Source: CAYPPK01 sp964412615 (lineage in GTDB: Bacteria > Patescibacteriota > Minisyncoccia > Sungbacterales > HO2-52-23). Taken from it: a stretch of 64,000 nucleotides of DNA. Position numbers and translations under genes: made by a program. The stretch lies in contig CAYPPK010000001.1 of the NCBI GenBank assembly GCA_964412615.1, positions 1 to 64,000 on the forward strand, given 5' to 3'. This document shows positions 14,275 through 22,392 of this stretch, piece after piece. The notes beneath the pieces were generated by a model. The model was given only the letters and a program-made list of their open reading frames with translations, did not search any database and had not been told where the DNA came from. Position 1 is the stretch's first letter; the number at the start of each line of letters is the position of its first letter.

Positions 14275-15711
14275 TCAGAGCGGCGCCCAGATGGGCGGGA
14301 AGCAATCAAAAAAGAAACCGACCCGCTACGCCGTAGCTTAAGCGAGGCGAGCCGCAAAGCTAAAGAGCGAGTAAAAAGTCTGGAGAAGGAAATTAATTCT
14401 CTCCAAGGGGGCATTAAGGAATTGGAAGAAGCCTGGAAACAGGAAAAAGACGTTATCGTGGAAGTCCGGGCTTTGAAAAAAGAACTTGATACTTTGCGCC
14501 AAGAATCGGATACGGCCGAGCGGGCCGGTGAATTTGGCAAGGTAGCCGAACTTCGCTATGGAAAAATCCCGCAAGCCGAGCAAAAATTGCGCGAAGCTGA
14601 GAAGCGCCTTACTAAGCTGCAAAATTCCCGGCATCTTTTGCGCGGGGAAGTGGGAGAGGAAGATATTGCCGCCGTGGTGGCTCGCTGGACCAATATTCCG
14701 GTAACCAAAATTCTGGAATCAGAAGCTTCCCGTTTAATCAAGATGGAAGAAGAATTGAAAAAACGGGTAGTGGGTCAGAATGAAGCCATTCAAAAAATTG
14801 CCAGCGCCGTGCGGCGCTCCCGTGCCGGCATTTCGGAAGAAAACCGGCCTATTGGCTCCTTTATCTTCTTGGGGCCGACCGGGGTAGGCAAAACCGAGCT
14901 TGCCAAAACTTTGGCTGAGTTCCTTTTCAATGACGAAAAAGCGTTGATCCGGGTGGATATGTCCGAATACATGGAGCGCCACACTATTTCCAAATTTATT
15001 GGCTCTCCGCCGGGTTACGTGGGCTATGAAGAAGGAGGTCAGCTGACGGAACTCATCAAGCACCGGCCTTATTCGGTAATTCTCTTTGACGAAATTGAAA
15101 AAGCGCATCCGGAAGTATTCAACATCCTTTTGCAAATCTTGGATAACGGCCGCCTGACTGATGCCAAAGGGCGCACGGTAAACTTCAAAAATTCCATCAT
15201 CATTATGACTTCCAACATCGGAGGAGAATTTGCCGCCGAAATGGGCAAGATTGGTTTTATGTCCGGAGACGAAGATACGCGCGAATCCAAAGAAGGCGAC
15301 ATGAAAGATAAAATCCGCAAAGCCTTGGAGCGGCACTTCCGCCCAGAATTTCTTAACCGGCTGGATGAGATCATTATTTTCTCTTCGCTCAACCCAACTA
15401 CCATAGAAAAAATCGTGGAGATCCAATTGGAAAAAGTTAAGAACCGCATGGCCGATCGGGACATTGCCGTATCCTTCACTCCTGAACTTAAAAAGTTCAT
15501 TGCCGAAAAAGGCTATGACCAGCAATACGGAGCGCGGCCGCTGAAGCGCGCCATCCAGTCGCTCATCCTGGATCCTTTGGCCGAAAAAATAATCGGCGGC
15601 GAAATAGGCGACGGCAGTTCCATTGTGATAAATGCCAAAGAGGGCAATGTAGTCTTTGAAAAACAGATAAAGAAAATTGCTCGGATCCGGACCACGGCCG
15701 GAGTAAAGTGA
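14275..15711 (+). CDS. clpB: ClpB disaggregase, C-terminal part (after the assembly break)
   Basis: Recognisable ClpB starts near 14299 (REAIKKETDP), within the middle coiled-coil domain. The second AAA+ domain has Walker A GPTGVGKTELAKT, pore loop GSPPGYVGYEEGG, Walker B YSVILFDEIEKAHP and sensor/arginine region RPEFLNRLDEIIIF. The C-terminal D2-small domain ends with YGARPLKRAIQS. The first few codons after the gap (SERRPDG) do not fit the family and are probably contig-edge sequence. The frame differs from the upstream part, but the gap length is arbitrary, so no frameshift should be inferred. With DnaK/DnaJ (not in the window) it resolves protein aggregates. Confidence 0.93.
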   Translation, partial: SERRPDGREAIKKETDPLRRSLSEASRKAKERVKSLEKEINSLQGGIKELEEAWKQEKDVIVEVRALKKELDTLRQESDTAERAGEFGKVAELRYGKIPQAEQKLREAEKRLTKLQNSRHLLRGEVGEEDIAAVVARWTNIPVTKILESEASRLIKMEEELKKRVVGQNEAIQKIASAVRRSRAGISEENRPIGSFIFLGPTGVGKTELAKTLAEFLFNDEKALIRVDMSEYMERHTISKFIGSPPGYVGYEEGGQLTELIKHRPYSVILFDEIEKAHPEVFNILLQILDNGRLTDAKGRTVNFKNSIIIMTSNIGGEFAAEMGKIGFMSGDEDTRESKEGDMKDKIRKALERHFRPEFLNRLDEIIIFSSLNPTTIEKIVEIQLEKVKNRMADRDIAVSFTPELKKFIAEKGYDQQYGARPLKRAIQSLILDPLAEKIIGGEIGDGSSIVINAKEGNVVFEKQIKKIARIRTTAGVK

Positions 15712-15772
15712 TAGCGCTCGGCAGTGTCTCTCGGAAACACGCAAAAATTTCCTAGCTTGTAGGGTTTTTGCC

Positions 15773-15814
15773 AACTATACAAATAGCCAGCGACCGCTGG
15801 CTATTTGTATAGTT
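15773..15814. terminator. Perfect 20-bp hairpin after clpB
   Basis: Arms 15773-15792 and 15795-15814 are exact reverse complements with a two-base loop AC. It lies between the converging clpB and 15850-16323 genes, so it probably ends transcription from both sides. Only a modest T-rich tail follows (GGATTTT). Confidence 0.65.
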
Positions 15815-15843
15815 TGGATTTTAATTATATTTTGATTTTAAAA

Positions 15844-15861
15844 CAGCGGCTAGGGCCGCTG
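15844..15861 (-). terminator. Hairpin overlapping the stop codon of the 15850 gene
   Basis: CAGCGGC (15844-15850) pairs with GCCGCTG (15855-15861). On the minus strand it is followed by TTTTAAAATC. It covers the last codons and stop of the minus-strand gene. The short T-run makes it a weak terminator at best. Confidence 0.45.
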
Positions 15862-16323
15862 AATTGCTTTTGGGTAGAAAGGTGAAGGAACTTCTTTTTT
15901 TGTCATCCAATTATACCAGCGAGGCTGTCGTTCAAAACCTTCAGGATGGGCAAGTTCTGTAGTGTATTGCAGGATGTCAGTAACAGTAGAGACAACAGGC
16001 AGGTGGCTGGTATCAAAAAGGGCAACAGTGCCAAATCCATCATGAGTGACCCATATATTTTCTGCATAAAGTGCAGCTCCACCCACCATATCACTAGGGT
16101 ATCTAATGCCTGCCTCAATCGTAAGCAGGGGAGATCCTACCATCCATTGGTGGTTTCGGTGCAAAGAAAGAACAACTAGGTCACCCGGCTGGAGTGTAGT
16201 TAGTTTCTCCAACCGCAATCCCATTCCCAGCCTTGTTCTGCCAACCACTACCGTATCGGAAGTACTAGTGGTCGCATCGGCAAATTTTCTGAACACCCTC
16301 TCCGGCAGTTCTCTGATGTCCAT
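15850..16323 (-). CDS. Hypothetical protein
   Basis: A 157-residue protein of unknown function with no signal peptide or membrane segment. It begins MDIRELPERVFRKFADATT and has a stretch resembling a small beta-barrel (TLQPGDLVVLSLHRNHQWM). GGAGA lies 7 bases before the ATG on the minus strand, an acceptable Shine-Dalgarno sequence, whereas most neighbours appear leaderless. It is convergent with clpB and ends inside a hairpin. No family is recognised. Confidence 0.6.
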   Translation of the reverse strand: MDIRELPERVFRKFADATTSTSDTVVVGRTRLGMGLRLEKLTTLQPGDLVVLSLHRNHQWMVGSPLLTIEAGIRYPSDMVGGAALYAENIWVTHDGFGTVALFDTSHLPVVSTVTDILQYTTELAHPEGFERQPRWYNWMTKKEVPSPFYPKAIQRP

Positions 16324-16387
16324 CTAGATTCTCCAGTTTTTGCTTGTTTCAATATAGTGAATTCTCTTTATTTTTGCAAATTGAAGT

Positions 16388-16571
16388 AAAAAAAGAGCGA
16401 CCGAGAGTGAGCCCGATCGCAGAAGTTGATCCGCCAATTGGCGGAGAGATGTGTTGTCAATGAGCGATGGCGCGATGGGTGGTTCGTGCGGGTACTGTCT
16501 TGGACGATGAGCTCATCCGGAACTTCGGCTAGACGCCGAGAAAGCAGATACGCGCACGAACCACCCGGCGT
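16388..16571 (-). ncRNA. Candidate stand-alone structured ncRNA
   Basis: On the minus strand a promoter (16578-16606) would start an RNA near 16571. The RNA folds into a multibranch domain closed by a perfect 14-bp stem (GGGTGGTTCGTGCG 16477-16490 with 16553-16566) holding two hairpins (GATGAGCTCATC 16506-16517; TCGGC/GCCGA 16525-16539). A palindrome CCGCCAATTGGCGG (16431-16444) and a 9-bp terminator hairpin (16397-16420) follow, with T7 on the minus strand. No known RNA family is recognised; it is not an SRP, tmRNA or RNase P pattern I know. A 91-residue frame starting at 16643 also spans it but reads like low-quality coding. Confidence 0.5.
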
Positions 16572-16577
16572 ATTTAT

Positions 16578-16606
16578 ATTATCTATGGGTGAGAAAAAGG
16601 GTGCAA
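16578..16606 (-). promoter_or_regulatory. Promoter of the candidate ncRNA
   Basis: On the minus strand: -35 TTGCAC (16606-16601), 17-bp spacer, -10 GATAAT (16583-16578). The expected start near 16571 coincides with the foot of the 14-bp stem. Confidence 0.45.
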
Positions 16607-16639
16607 GTTGAGTTATACACACCTCATACAGTCGCTTTT

Positions 16640-17326
16640 TCATTTTTTTGTAAATCTTGGAAATTGAAAGGCCGAGGGACAGATATCCTTCAGTGGGCAG
16701 AGGTCGCAGCGGGGATCTCTGGCCGTGCAGATGGCGCGTCCGTGGTCAATCAGAAGGTAAGTAAATTTGAACCAATCTTTTTTGGGAATCAAAATCATCA
16801 AATCCTGTTCAATTTTATTTGGGTCATTATGCAAAGATAGCCCAAGCCTTTGCGAGACGCGGCGCACATGCGTGTCTACGGCAATTCCTTCCGAAATTCC
16901 ATAAGCATTTCCTAAAACCACATTGGCGGTTTTGCGCGCCACCCCGGGAAGTTTCAGCGCCTCGGCCATGGTTTTGGGCAGCTTGCCGCCGGATTTTTCT
17001 TTAAGCATCTTGGCGGCGGCCAAAATATTTTTGGCTTTGGCCCGGTAAAATCCGGTGGGTCTAATAATTTTTTCAAATTCTTCGCGGTTGGCTTTCAGGT
17101 AATCATTCAATTTCCGGTATTTGCGAAACAGGGCAGCCGTTACTTCGTTTACTTTTTTGTCCGTGCACTGGGCCGAAAGGATTACCGCCACCAAAAGCTC
17201 CCAGTGGTTGGAGAAATTTAAAACAATCCTGGCGTGGGGAAATTTTTTCTTGAGGCGCCGGATTATTTCTTCCGCGCGCTTTTTCTTTTGTTCGCCGGTT
17301 TCTTTTTTGAATTTTTCCTTTCTCAT
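16640..17326 (-). CDS. nth: Endonuclease III (DNA glycosylase/AP lyase)
   Basis: A 228-residue base-excision-repair enzyme for oxidised pyrimidines. The helix-hairpin-helix has LPGVARKTANVVLGN with the catalytic lysine, and the catalytic aspartate is in IAVDTHVRRVSQRLGL. The C-terminal [4Fe-4S] loop reads CTARDPRCDLCPLKDIC (C-x6-C-x2-C-x5-C), complete as in E. coli Nth. The first about 25 residues are lysine-rich. It depends on Fe-S assembly, which the 6268-11091 genes could provide. Confidence 0.96.
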   Translation of the reverse strand: MRKEKFKKETGEQKKKRAEEIIRRLKKKFPHARIVLNFSNHWELLVAVILSAQCTDKKVNEVTAALFRKYRKLNDYLKANREEFEKIIRPTGFYRAKAKNILAAAKMLKEKSGGKLPKTMAEALKLPGVARKTANVVLGNAYGISEGIAVDTHVRRVSQRLGLSLHNDPNKIEQDLMILIPKKDWFKFTYLLIDHGRAICTARDPRCDLCPLKDICPSAFQFPRFTKK

Positions 17327-17403
17327 ATGCCATAGAATATCAGAATATTGATTTTTTGGAAATTTTGAGTATAATACAGCAAGACCTACAAGGAGGGAAA
17401 GAT

Positions 17404-17643
17404 ATGCGTGTGCACTTCGGTAATGGCAAGCCAGGCGGTGATCAGGTTATCCTTGATTCTGATGTTGTGATTGCGGATATTTACTCTGCGAATGGCTCTC
17501 AATTTGCTTCGGGTGCCCAGGAATTTAGCATCGCTTTGGATAAGGCTCTTCGGGAACTTGTCGTTCTGTTGGCTAGCCATCCGGAGACAAACGGCGTGAT
17601 GGATGTTGATGGATTTAAACTGAAAGTTGAGCTTGTCCAGTAA
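17404..17643 (+). CDS. Small hypothetical protein
   Basis: A 79-residue soluble protein (MRVHFGNGKPGGDQVILDSD to DGFKLKVELVQ) of unknown function, looking like a compact alpha/beta fold with a helix SIALDKALRELVVLLASH. AAGGAGG lies 7 bases before the ATG, a strong Shine-Dalgarno sequence that fixes the start at 17404 rather than 17356. A clear terminator follows, so it is a monocistronic unit. Confidence 0.6.
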   Translation: MRVHFGNGKPGGDQVILDSDVVIADIYSANGSQFASGAQEFSIALDKALRELVVLLASHPETNGVMDVDGFKLKVELVQ

Positions 17644-17660
17644 TCAAAAAACAGCGGTGT

Positions 17661-17695
17661 GAACCGTACCGCCATCCCAAACGGTTCTTTTTTTT
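17661..17695 (+). terminator. Rho-independent terminator
   Basis: GAACCGT (17661-17667) pairs with ACGGTTC (17681-17687), followed by an eight-base T-run. It ends the 17404 gene. Confidence 0.8.
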
Positions 17696-17750
17696 CTTTT
17701 AATTTTTAAGAATATACTATATAGTAAACCAAGTATATAAGGAGGGCGGA

Positions 17751-18287
17751 ATGTTCATTGATATAGCGGCTGGCACGGTAATTTATGTGTTTGTTTCGTT
17801 GATGTTTGGTGAATCCTTTGCCTGGATGCCTTTCCTGCTCACCCTGTTTTTTGCGCTTTCCCCTGATTCGGATTTTATTCCGTACTTACTGCTTCGCAAG
17901 AAATTAAAACTGGTAAGCCACCATATCATCCATTTTCCGCTTCTTTTTCTGCCTATTGGGGCATTACTTGTTTATTTTCTCGCCGGCTTCTACTTTGTGG
18001 TTCTTTTCTTATTGGCTGCCTTTGCCCATTTTGTGCATGACTCGATGTCAGAAACCGGCATCCAATGGCTATGGCCGGTTGATATCTCTTCTTATTCCAT
18101 CAACAAAGGCAGGATTGGGGTAGCCTACAAACGGGAGCTTTATTATCAGTGCCTTAGACAGACGCGAGAAGAGAGAAGCATTGCCGATGAGGTCAAGATG
18201 CGGATGGAGAAACTTGATATGAACACCGGCCTTTTCCTGACTTTTGCCGCAACCGTGCTCTTTCTTTTCGCTTTCAAATTCGTATAA
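17751..18287 (+). CDS. Membrane protein resembling the YdjM/DUF457 metal-dependent hydrolase group
   Basis: A 178-residue polytopic membrane protein with about five hydrophobic segments. The motifs SPDSDFIPYLL, SHHIIHFPL and AHFVHDSMSETGIQWLWP supply the Asp and His residues characteristic of YdjM/YbcI-type (DUF457) integral membrane proteins annotated as metal-dependent hydrolases; the reaction is unknown. AAGGAGG precedes the ATG. A cytosolic helix (RQTREERSIADEVKMRMEKL) precedes the last membrane segment. Family placement is moderate. Confidence 0.6.
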   Translation: MFIDIAAGTVIYVFVSLMFGESFAWMPFLLTLFFALSPDSDFIPYLLLRKKLKLVSHHIIHFPLLFLPIGALLVYFLAGFYFVVLFLLAAFAHFVHDSMSETGIQWLWPVDISSYSINKGRIGVAYKRELYYQCLRQTREERSIADEVKMRMEKLDMNTGLFLTFAATVLFLFAFKFV

Positions 18288-18289
18288 CT

Positions 18290-18314
18290 CCGCCGCAACC
18301 GGCGGTCTTTTTTT
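18290..18314 (+). terminator. Rho-independent terminator
   Basis: CCGCC (18290-18294) and GGCGG (18301-18305) stem followed by a T-run (18308-18314). It ends the 17751 gene and abuts the converging 18318 gene. Confidence 0.75.
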
Positions 18315-18317
18315 ATC

Positions 18318-21300
18318 TCACGGTATCAAACTCGCGGGATCGTCATCATTGGTGTTGTTTTCAAAAGTAACTCCGGTGGCATCTACGCTTGATGTGCCAA
18401 CGGCCTGAATTCCGGTGGTGTTGGTTTTAAACAAAACGCTATCCAGAGTTGCCGCAGAATTGGTGAGTTTGAGGCCGGTAGTTCCGTAGCTGAATGTGGC
18501 GTTAGCGATGGTTGAAGTCGCGGTAGCGTTTTCCAAATGAACCTGGCTCCAGTCCGCTTTAGCCGGAGCGGTAGTCGTGCCGTCATTGTTGGTATCGCCG
18601 CCATAAGCATCGTCTTTTATGGAAGTAAAAATAACTTTATTGGCCGAGGTGCCGTTAGCAATCAAATTGCCTTGGACAGTAAGCGATCCGGAGTTGGTAA
18701 ATTTTAAGACCACACCGGCGTCCAAGGTTAAGGTGGTGCTGGCATTTACCCCAAGGCCGGTGGAAATTTTGTAAGGCAAATTGGCTGCAAAAGTATAATT
18801 TCTGGAAACAGTTCCTTGGTACAAAATGCCGTTGGTGCCGTTGTTGCTTGCGGTATTGCCCGAAAAAGACGGGAAACTGGAATTTATGTCTATGGCCTCG
18901 TAAGTGTTTCCGCTAAAGGTGTTGTTGTTGATGTTTATGGCATGCAAAGCGCCGGCAGAATTAACGCGCAATCCATAGCTGTTGGAACTGAAGGTATTAT
19001 TCTGAATAGTTACTTCGCCATCAGTAACCAAAAGGCCGATAGTGGAAGTAGTGGTGCTATTATTTTGAAAAGTATTGCCGGAGATGGTGGTAGTAGCGGC
19101 TTTCAGCCAGGCTCCGTAATCGCGGGCGTATTCAAAAACAGAGTTGGTAATAGTCGTGGAAGCGTTTTCCACCCGGAGGTTGGCTTGATAGTCAGAAACA
19201 TTTGCCCCTCCGTATCGGAAAAGAGTTCGGTCAAAAATAGACCCGTCAGCAAGTATTCTTAGGCCGCGCCAATCGCCGGCCCCGGCCGAGGTTGCCGATT
19301 CGTCTTGATTGGTATCGCCGGCATAGCCGTCATCTTTGATGGAAGTAAAAACTATTTGGTTAGCCGCCGTTCCTTGAGCCGTAATTTTTCCCGAACTTAC
19401 GGTGATTGAAGCATCACCCAAAAATTTAATAACTACGCCGGGTTCAACAGTTAAAGTAGAGCTTGCTGTGTTGCCGATAGCAAAGTTGTTGCTGACGATA
19501 TACGGGCTGTTGGTTTGGGTTAAAGTTTTATTTTGGTTCAGTGGTCCGGCATCTTTAGTGATTAGATAGTTAATGCTATTTCTTCGGGCTGGAGTCCCTT
19601 TGATATTTTCTCCATCCGCATTCAGGCCGTTATTTAAAAATCCGGCCCAGGAGCTCCAATTGGAGGCAAGCTCTCCGGAACTGTTTGGATCATAGCGTTC
19701 CATGGTGTAATAATTTGGATTTGCTTGTCCGCCGCACCAGCCGCTGCAGGTACTTACTTCCGGAGTGGAATCAATGGTGGTAGACGAAATAGAAAGATTA
19801 AGTTTTTCGCCGCTGTTACCAAGGGCTTCAGTATAAATTTGGTTGGCGGTAGAACTGGCGATGGTGCTTTCGTCAGTTCTTTCCAAAATAAAGAAACTTT
19901 TCGGAGCAATCGTTCCGGAGAGTTCAATGTAAGGGCCGTTGTCGGTTGCTGAATAAAGCACCCAATTTGTGAGAGAAACGGTTTGATTGGTTCTATTATA
20001 AAGTTCAATCCATTCATCCTGGTCTTGAGCAGCGGAAGTTCCGGCCCAGGCAATTTCGTTTATAATTACCGGTTTGGTTGAAACTGATACTGTTGTGGTT
20101 GCGGGAGAACTTTCATTGCCGGTTGTATCTATAGCTTTGGCCGAGAAGGTATAGGATGCATCATCTGCGGGGAGGGTGTAGGTTGTGCTGGTGGCAGTGG
20201 TAGTTCCGGAAGTAAATCCGGAGCAGGAAGATCCGCCAGAAGTGCAACTGATATCAAAATAATTAAAATCATCTGCAATTGAACTCCAGGAAAGGGTTAC
20301 GGTCGTAGTCGCGATAAGGCAGCTGTCTGCAGAAAGTGAGGAGCCGCATTCAGATATGGTAAGTGATATATCCGGAGGAGTTGTATCCGGCGTTGGTGTT
20401 TCTTCTTCAGGTTCCGGAGACGGAACAGGCCCGGCAGCTCCGGCAATCGGAATATCAGAAGATGTATCAGAGGACGGAGTATTTAGTATCGGAGGTGGCG
20501 GAGCGGGAGGAAAATTAATAACTATAGGTTGCGTGTCTGCGACTTTCTCTAAAATAACAGGTTCTATTTCTAGCAATTGTATTTCTGGTTCTGGAATTAA
20601 GTTTGAGACTTGCGCAAATGGAGTTTCTGGTTCTTGCTCTGGCTCATTTATGGCTGTATCTTCTAAATCTTTTTGCGCTGCCGTGATGCCGTAAAGAACA
20701 CTGGCAACTTTAAATGTTCCGCTTTTGAAATTATCAACTTGTTTGGTGAGCCACGAACGATTTTTGTCATACAAAACTTTTGTTTGCCTTTCTTTTTCCA
20801 TCTCATCAAAAAAAAGTTTAATCACCCCCGCCCCATGCAGCACGGCTTGTTTGGAGAGAAGAGTCCAGTAATCGGAGAGGATAAGATCGTCATTATCGTC
20901 TAGAAAATACACACATTCTTGTTTGTTTTTTTCTTCAAACCAATTAGATTGAGCTGATCTAGCCATCAATCTGTAGAGTTCTCCTGATTGATACTTATAT
21001 CCAAAAAAGTATGTTTTTCCATTGCTTAAAACTTCATCCCTTTCAAAATCTTCTTTAGGAAATTTATATTTATTTTGGCAGACAGTATCTTTGCTAAAAA
21101 AATTATTATTTGAGTAATTTGCTAAGCTATCAAAATGATCCGATAAAGTAGAAAGAAAAATCGGTTTCTCGTTTGGCAGAATTTTTATATTTCTTCTATC
21201 AAATTTTTTAGTCCATCCCTCATATGGACTTCCTAGATCTAAATAGGGTGGATGGGGATCATTGCGCGTATGGTCAGGAACCGAAGCGTCTTGAATAAGA

Positions 21301-21821
21301 TGCAGAACATGTCCTAGTGAAAGCAGTGCTATATCTTTGTTTCCCCAGGCATATTCATAGATACTTCGTTCCCAAGAGAAATCATTTTCGTTTCTATAAT
21401 AATTGGCTACGATACCTGCAGTAAAAAAATTCAGAACTCCGCCTTGAGCCCTACTGCTCAAAGCCCAACTCTTGGAACTCAAGAAAGGTATTCTCGCACT
21501 AGAAGCAATTACCGCTAATTCCGGATTTTTGGGAAAAGCATCATTTTCTAAAACAAGACCCCGGTTATATACAGGGTCGTAAAAATGTTGCAACCAGCGT
21601 GCCTCTTTATCCTCATCTATGCTTCCTTGGATAACTAATTCGGCCTCTTCAGGTGAAAGTATAAGAGCAGGGTAATGTAAGTTAAAAAATTTTATTGTTT
21701 CTTGGGTAAGTGCCGGATGAGTTGTTTCATCGGAATAAGCAAAAACAATTAAAGGGAACACAAAAAGTGTTCCCTTTAATACTAAGTGCAAAAAAAATTT
21801 TAGAAATCCAGAAGCTTCCAT
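18318..21821 (-). CDS. Secreted phospholipase C-like / lamin-tail / beta-helix surface protein
   Basis: A 1167-residue exported protein. A hydrophobic segment at about 13-29 serves as signal peptide. Residues about 35-370 resemble a zinc-dependent phospholipase C/S1-P1 nuclease-like helical domain with HVLHLIQDASVPDHTRND. A proline-rich linker (about 390-490) leads to an Ig-like domain (about 490-585), a lamin-tail domain (IINEIAWAGTSA, DEWIELYNRTN), and a right-handed beta-helix (about 730-1160) with two related modules sharing VFTSIKDDGYAGDTN / IFTSIKDDAYGGDTN. No C-terminal anchor is seen. The 5' end overlaps the 21800 gene by 22 nt. It could act on lipids or bind neighbouring cells; substrate unknown. 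Confidence 0.75.
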   Translation of the reverse strand: MEASGFLKFFLHLVLKGTLFVFPLIVFAYSDETTHPALTQETIKFFNLHYPALILSPEEAELVIQGSIDEDKEARWLQHFYDPVYNRGLVLENDAFPKNPELAVIASSARIPFLSSKSWALSSRAQGGVLNFFTAGIVANYYRNENDFSWERSIYEYAWGNKDIALLSLGHVLHLIQDASVPDHTRNDPHPPYLDLGSPYEGWTKKFDRRNIKILPNEKPIFLSTLSDHFDSLANYSNNNFFSKDTVCQNKYKFPKEDFERDEVLSNGKTYFFGYKYQSGELYRLMARSAQSNWFEEKNKQECVYFLDDNDDLILSDYWTLLSKQAVLHGAGVIKLFFDEMEKERQTKVLYDKNRSWLTKQVDNFKSGTFKVASVLYGITAAQKDLEDTAINEPEQEPETPFAQVSNLIPEPEIQLLEIEPVILEKVADTQPIVINFPPAPPPPILNTPSSDTSSDIPIAGAAGPVPSPEPEEETPTPDTTPPDISLTISECGSSLSADSCLIATTTVTLSWSSIADDFNYFDISCTSGGSSCSGFTSGTTTATSTTYTLPADDASYTFSAKAIDTTGNESSPATTTVSVSTKPVIINEIAWAGTSAAQDQDEWIELYNRTNQTVSLTNWVLYSATDNGPYIELSGTIAPKSFFILERTDESTIASSTANQIYTEALGNSGEKLNLSISSTTIDSTPEVSTCSGWCGGQANPNYYTMERYDPNSSGELASNWSSWAGFLNNGLNADGENIKGTPARRNSINYLITKDAGPLNQNKTLTQTNSPYIVSNNFAIGNTASSTLTVEPGVVIKFLGDASITVSSGKITAQGTAANQIVFTSIKDDGYAGDTNQDESATSAGAGDWRGLRILADGSIFDRTLFRYGGANVSDYQANLRVENASTTITNSVFEYARDYGAWLKAATTTISGNTFQNNSTTTSTIGLLVTDGEVTIQNNTFSSNSYGLRVNSAGALHAININNNTFSGNTYEAIDINSSFPSFSGNTASNNGTNGILYQGTVSRNYTFAANLPYKISTGLGVNASTTLTLDAGVVLKFTNSGSLTVQGNLIANGTSANKVIFTSIKDDAYGGDTNNDGTTTAPAKADWSQVHLENATATSTIANATFSYGTTGLKLTNSAATLDSVLFKTNTTGIQAVGTSSVDATGVTFENNTNDDDPASLIP

Positions 21822-22267
21822 TTTCCACTTGGACCACGTGAGATGTTGATAGTAGTTATGGCCTCATTTTTTTCATTTATAATAGTAAAGCGGGCAGCGT
21901 CTTCATATAGGTCTCTGCCACGTTCTGCTTTCTCCAAATCTTGTATCATTTCCTGGAGTAAATTCTTTTGTTGTAGTCTTGCTAAATCCTCTCTCCATTG
22001 TTCCTGCTTGTCCAATACAAAATACTTCGCCGCCAACTCCGTATCTCCCCGCTTTAATGCCTCAATAAATAACCGAAGCGTTTCCTCCGGCGTTTCGCCG
22101 CCGTAAGGGTCTTCGGCATACATTTTTTCCAATTTTTTCAATCCTGCTTCAACCTGGTATTCCGGGCTATTTCTATACCGCAAATATTGAATTCCGTATA
22201 ATATCGCAGCTCCCAAAATTGCAATCCCCAATGCAATTGCTCCAAATTTAAAAATATTTCGCAACAT
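21800..22267 (-). CDS. Membrane-anchored hypothetical protein
   Basis: A 155-residue protein with one N-terminal transmembrane segment (about 8-28) and a charged extracytoplasmic part. TPEETLRLFIEALKRGDTELAAKYFVLD followed by a terminal beta-strand region (TTINISRGPSGKWKLLDF) resembles lumazine/DUF4878-like NTF2-fold domains. It overlaps the surface-protein gene downstream and is presumably co-expressed. Confidence 0.55.
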   Translation of the reverse strand: MLRNIFKFGAIALGIAILGAAILYGIQYLRYRNSPEYQVEAGLKKLEKMYAEDPYGGETPEETLRLFIEALKRGDTELAAKYFVLDKQEQWREDLARLQQKNLLQEMIQDLEKAERGRDLYEDAARFTIINEKNEAITTINISRGPSGKWKLLDF

Positions 22268-22361
22268 AACTCAATCGTCACCCAGTCACAATCCTTTGTC
22301 AAAATAGGCGATTAATACCCTCTGTGGATAACTGCAAGATTTCCAGCTGGATATCACGTAT

Positions 22362-22382
22362 GTTCCAAGCTAAGCTTGGAAC
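22362..22382 (+). repeat. REP palindrome, copy 1 (open orientation)
   Basis: Arms GTTCCAAGC and GCTTGGAAC around a central TAA. It lies 11 bp before the RAYT start codon, in inverted orientation to the copy at 23022. In this orientation the frame ATG-TTC-CAA reads MFQAKLGT. Confidence 0.85.
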
Positions 22383-22392
22383 ATCGTGGAAT

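Noticed and set aside
14734..15774. A 346-residue open frame on the minus strand opposite clpB
   Set aside because: It lies antisense to the conserved second AAA+ domain, has no family character and is a typical shadow of a strongly coding strand.
16368..16643. A 91-residue minus-strand frame whose ATG overlaps the nth stop as ATGA
   Set aside because: Its coding would run through a promoter, strong stems and a terminator, and the peptide looks random. The ATGA overlap keeps it a minor possibility, but the ncRNA reading fits better.
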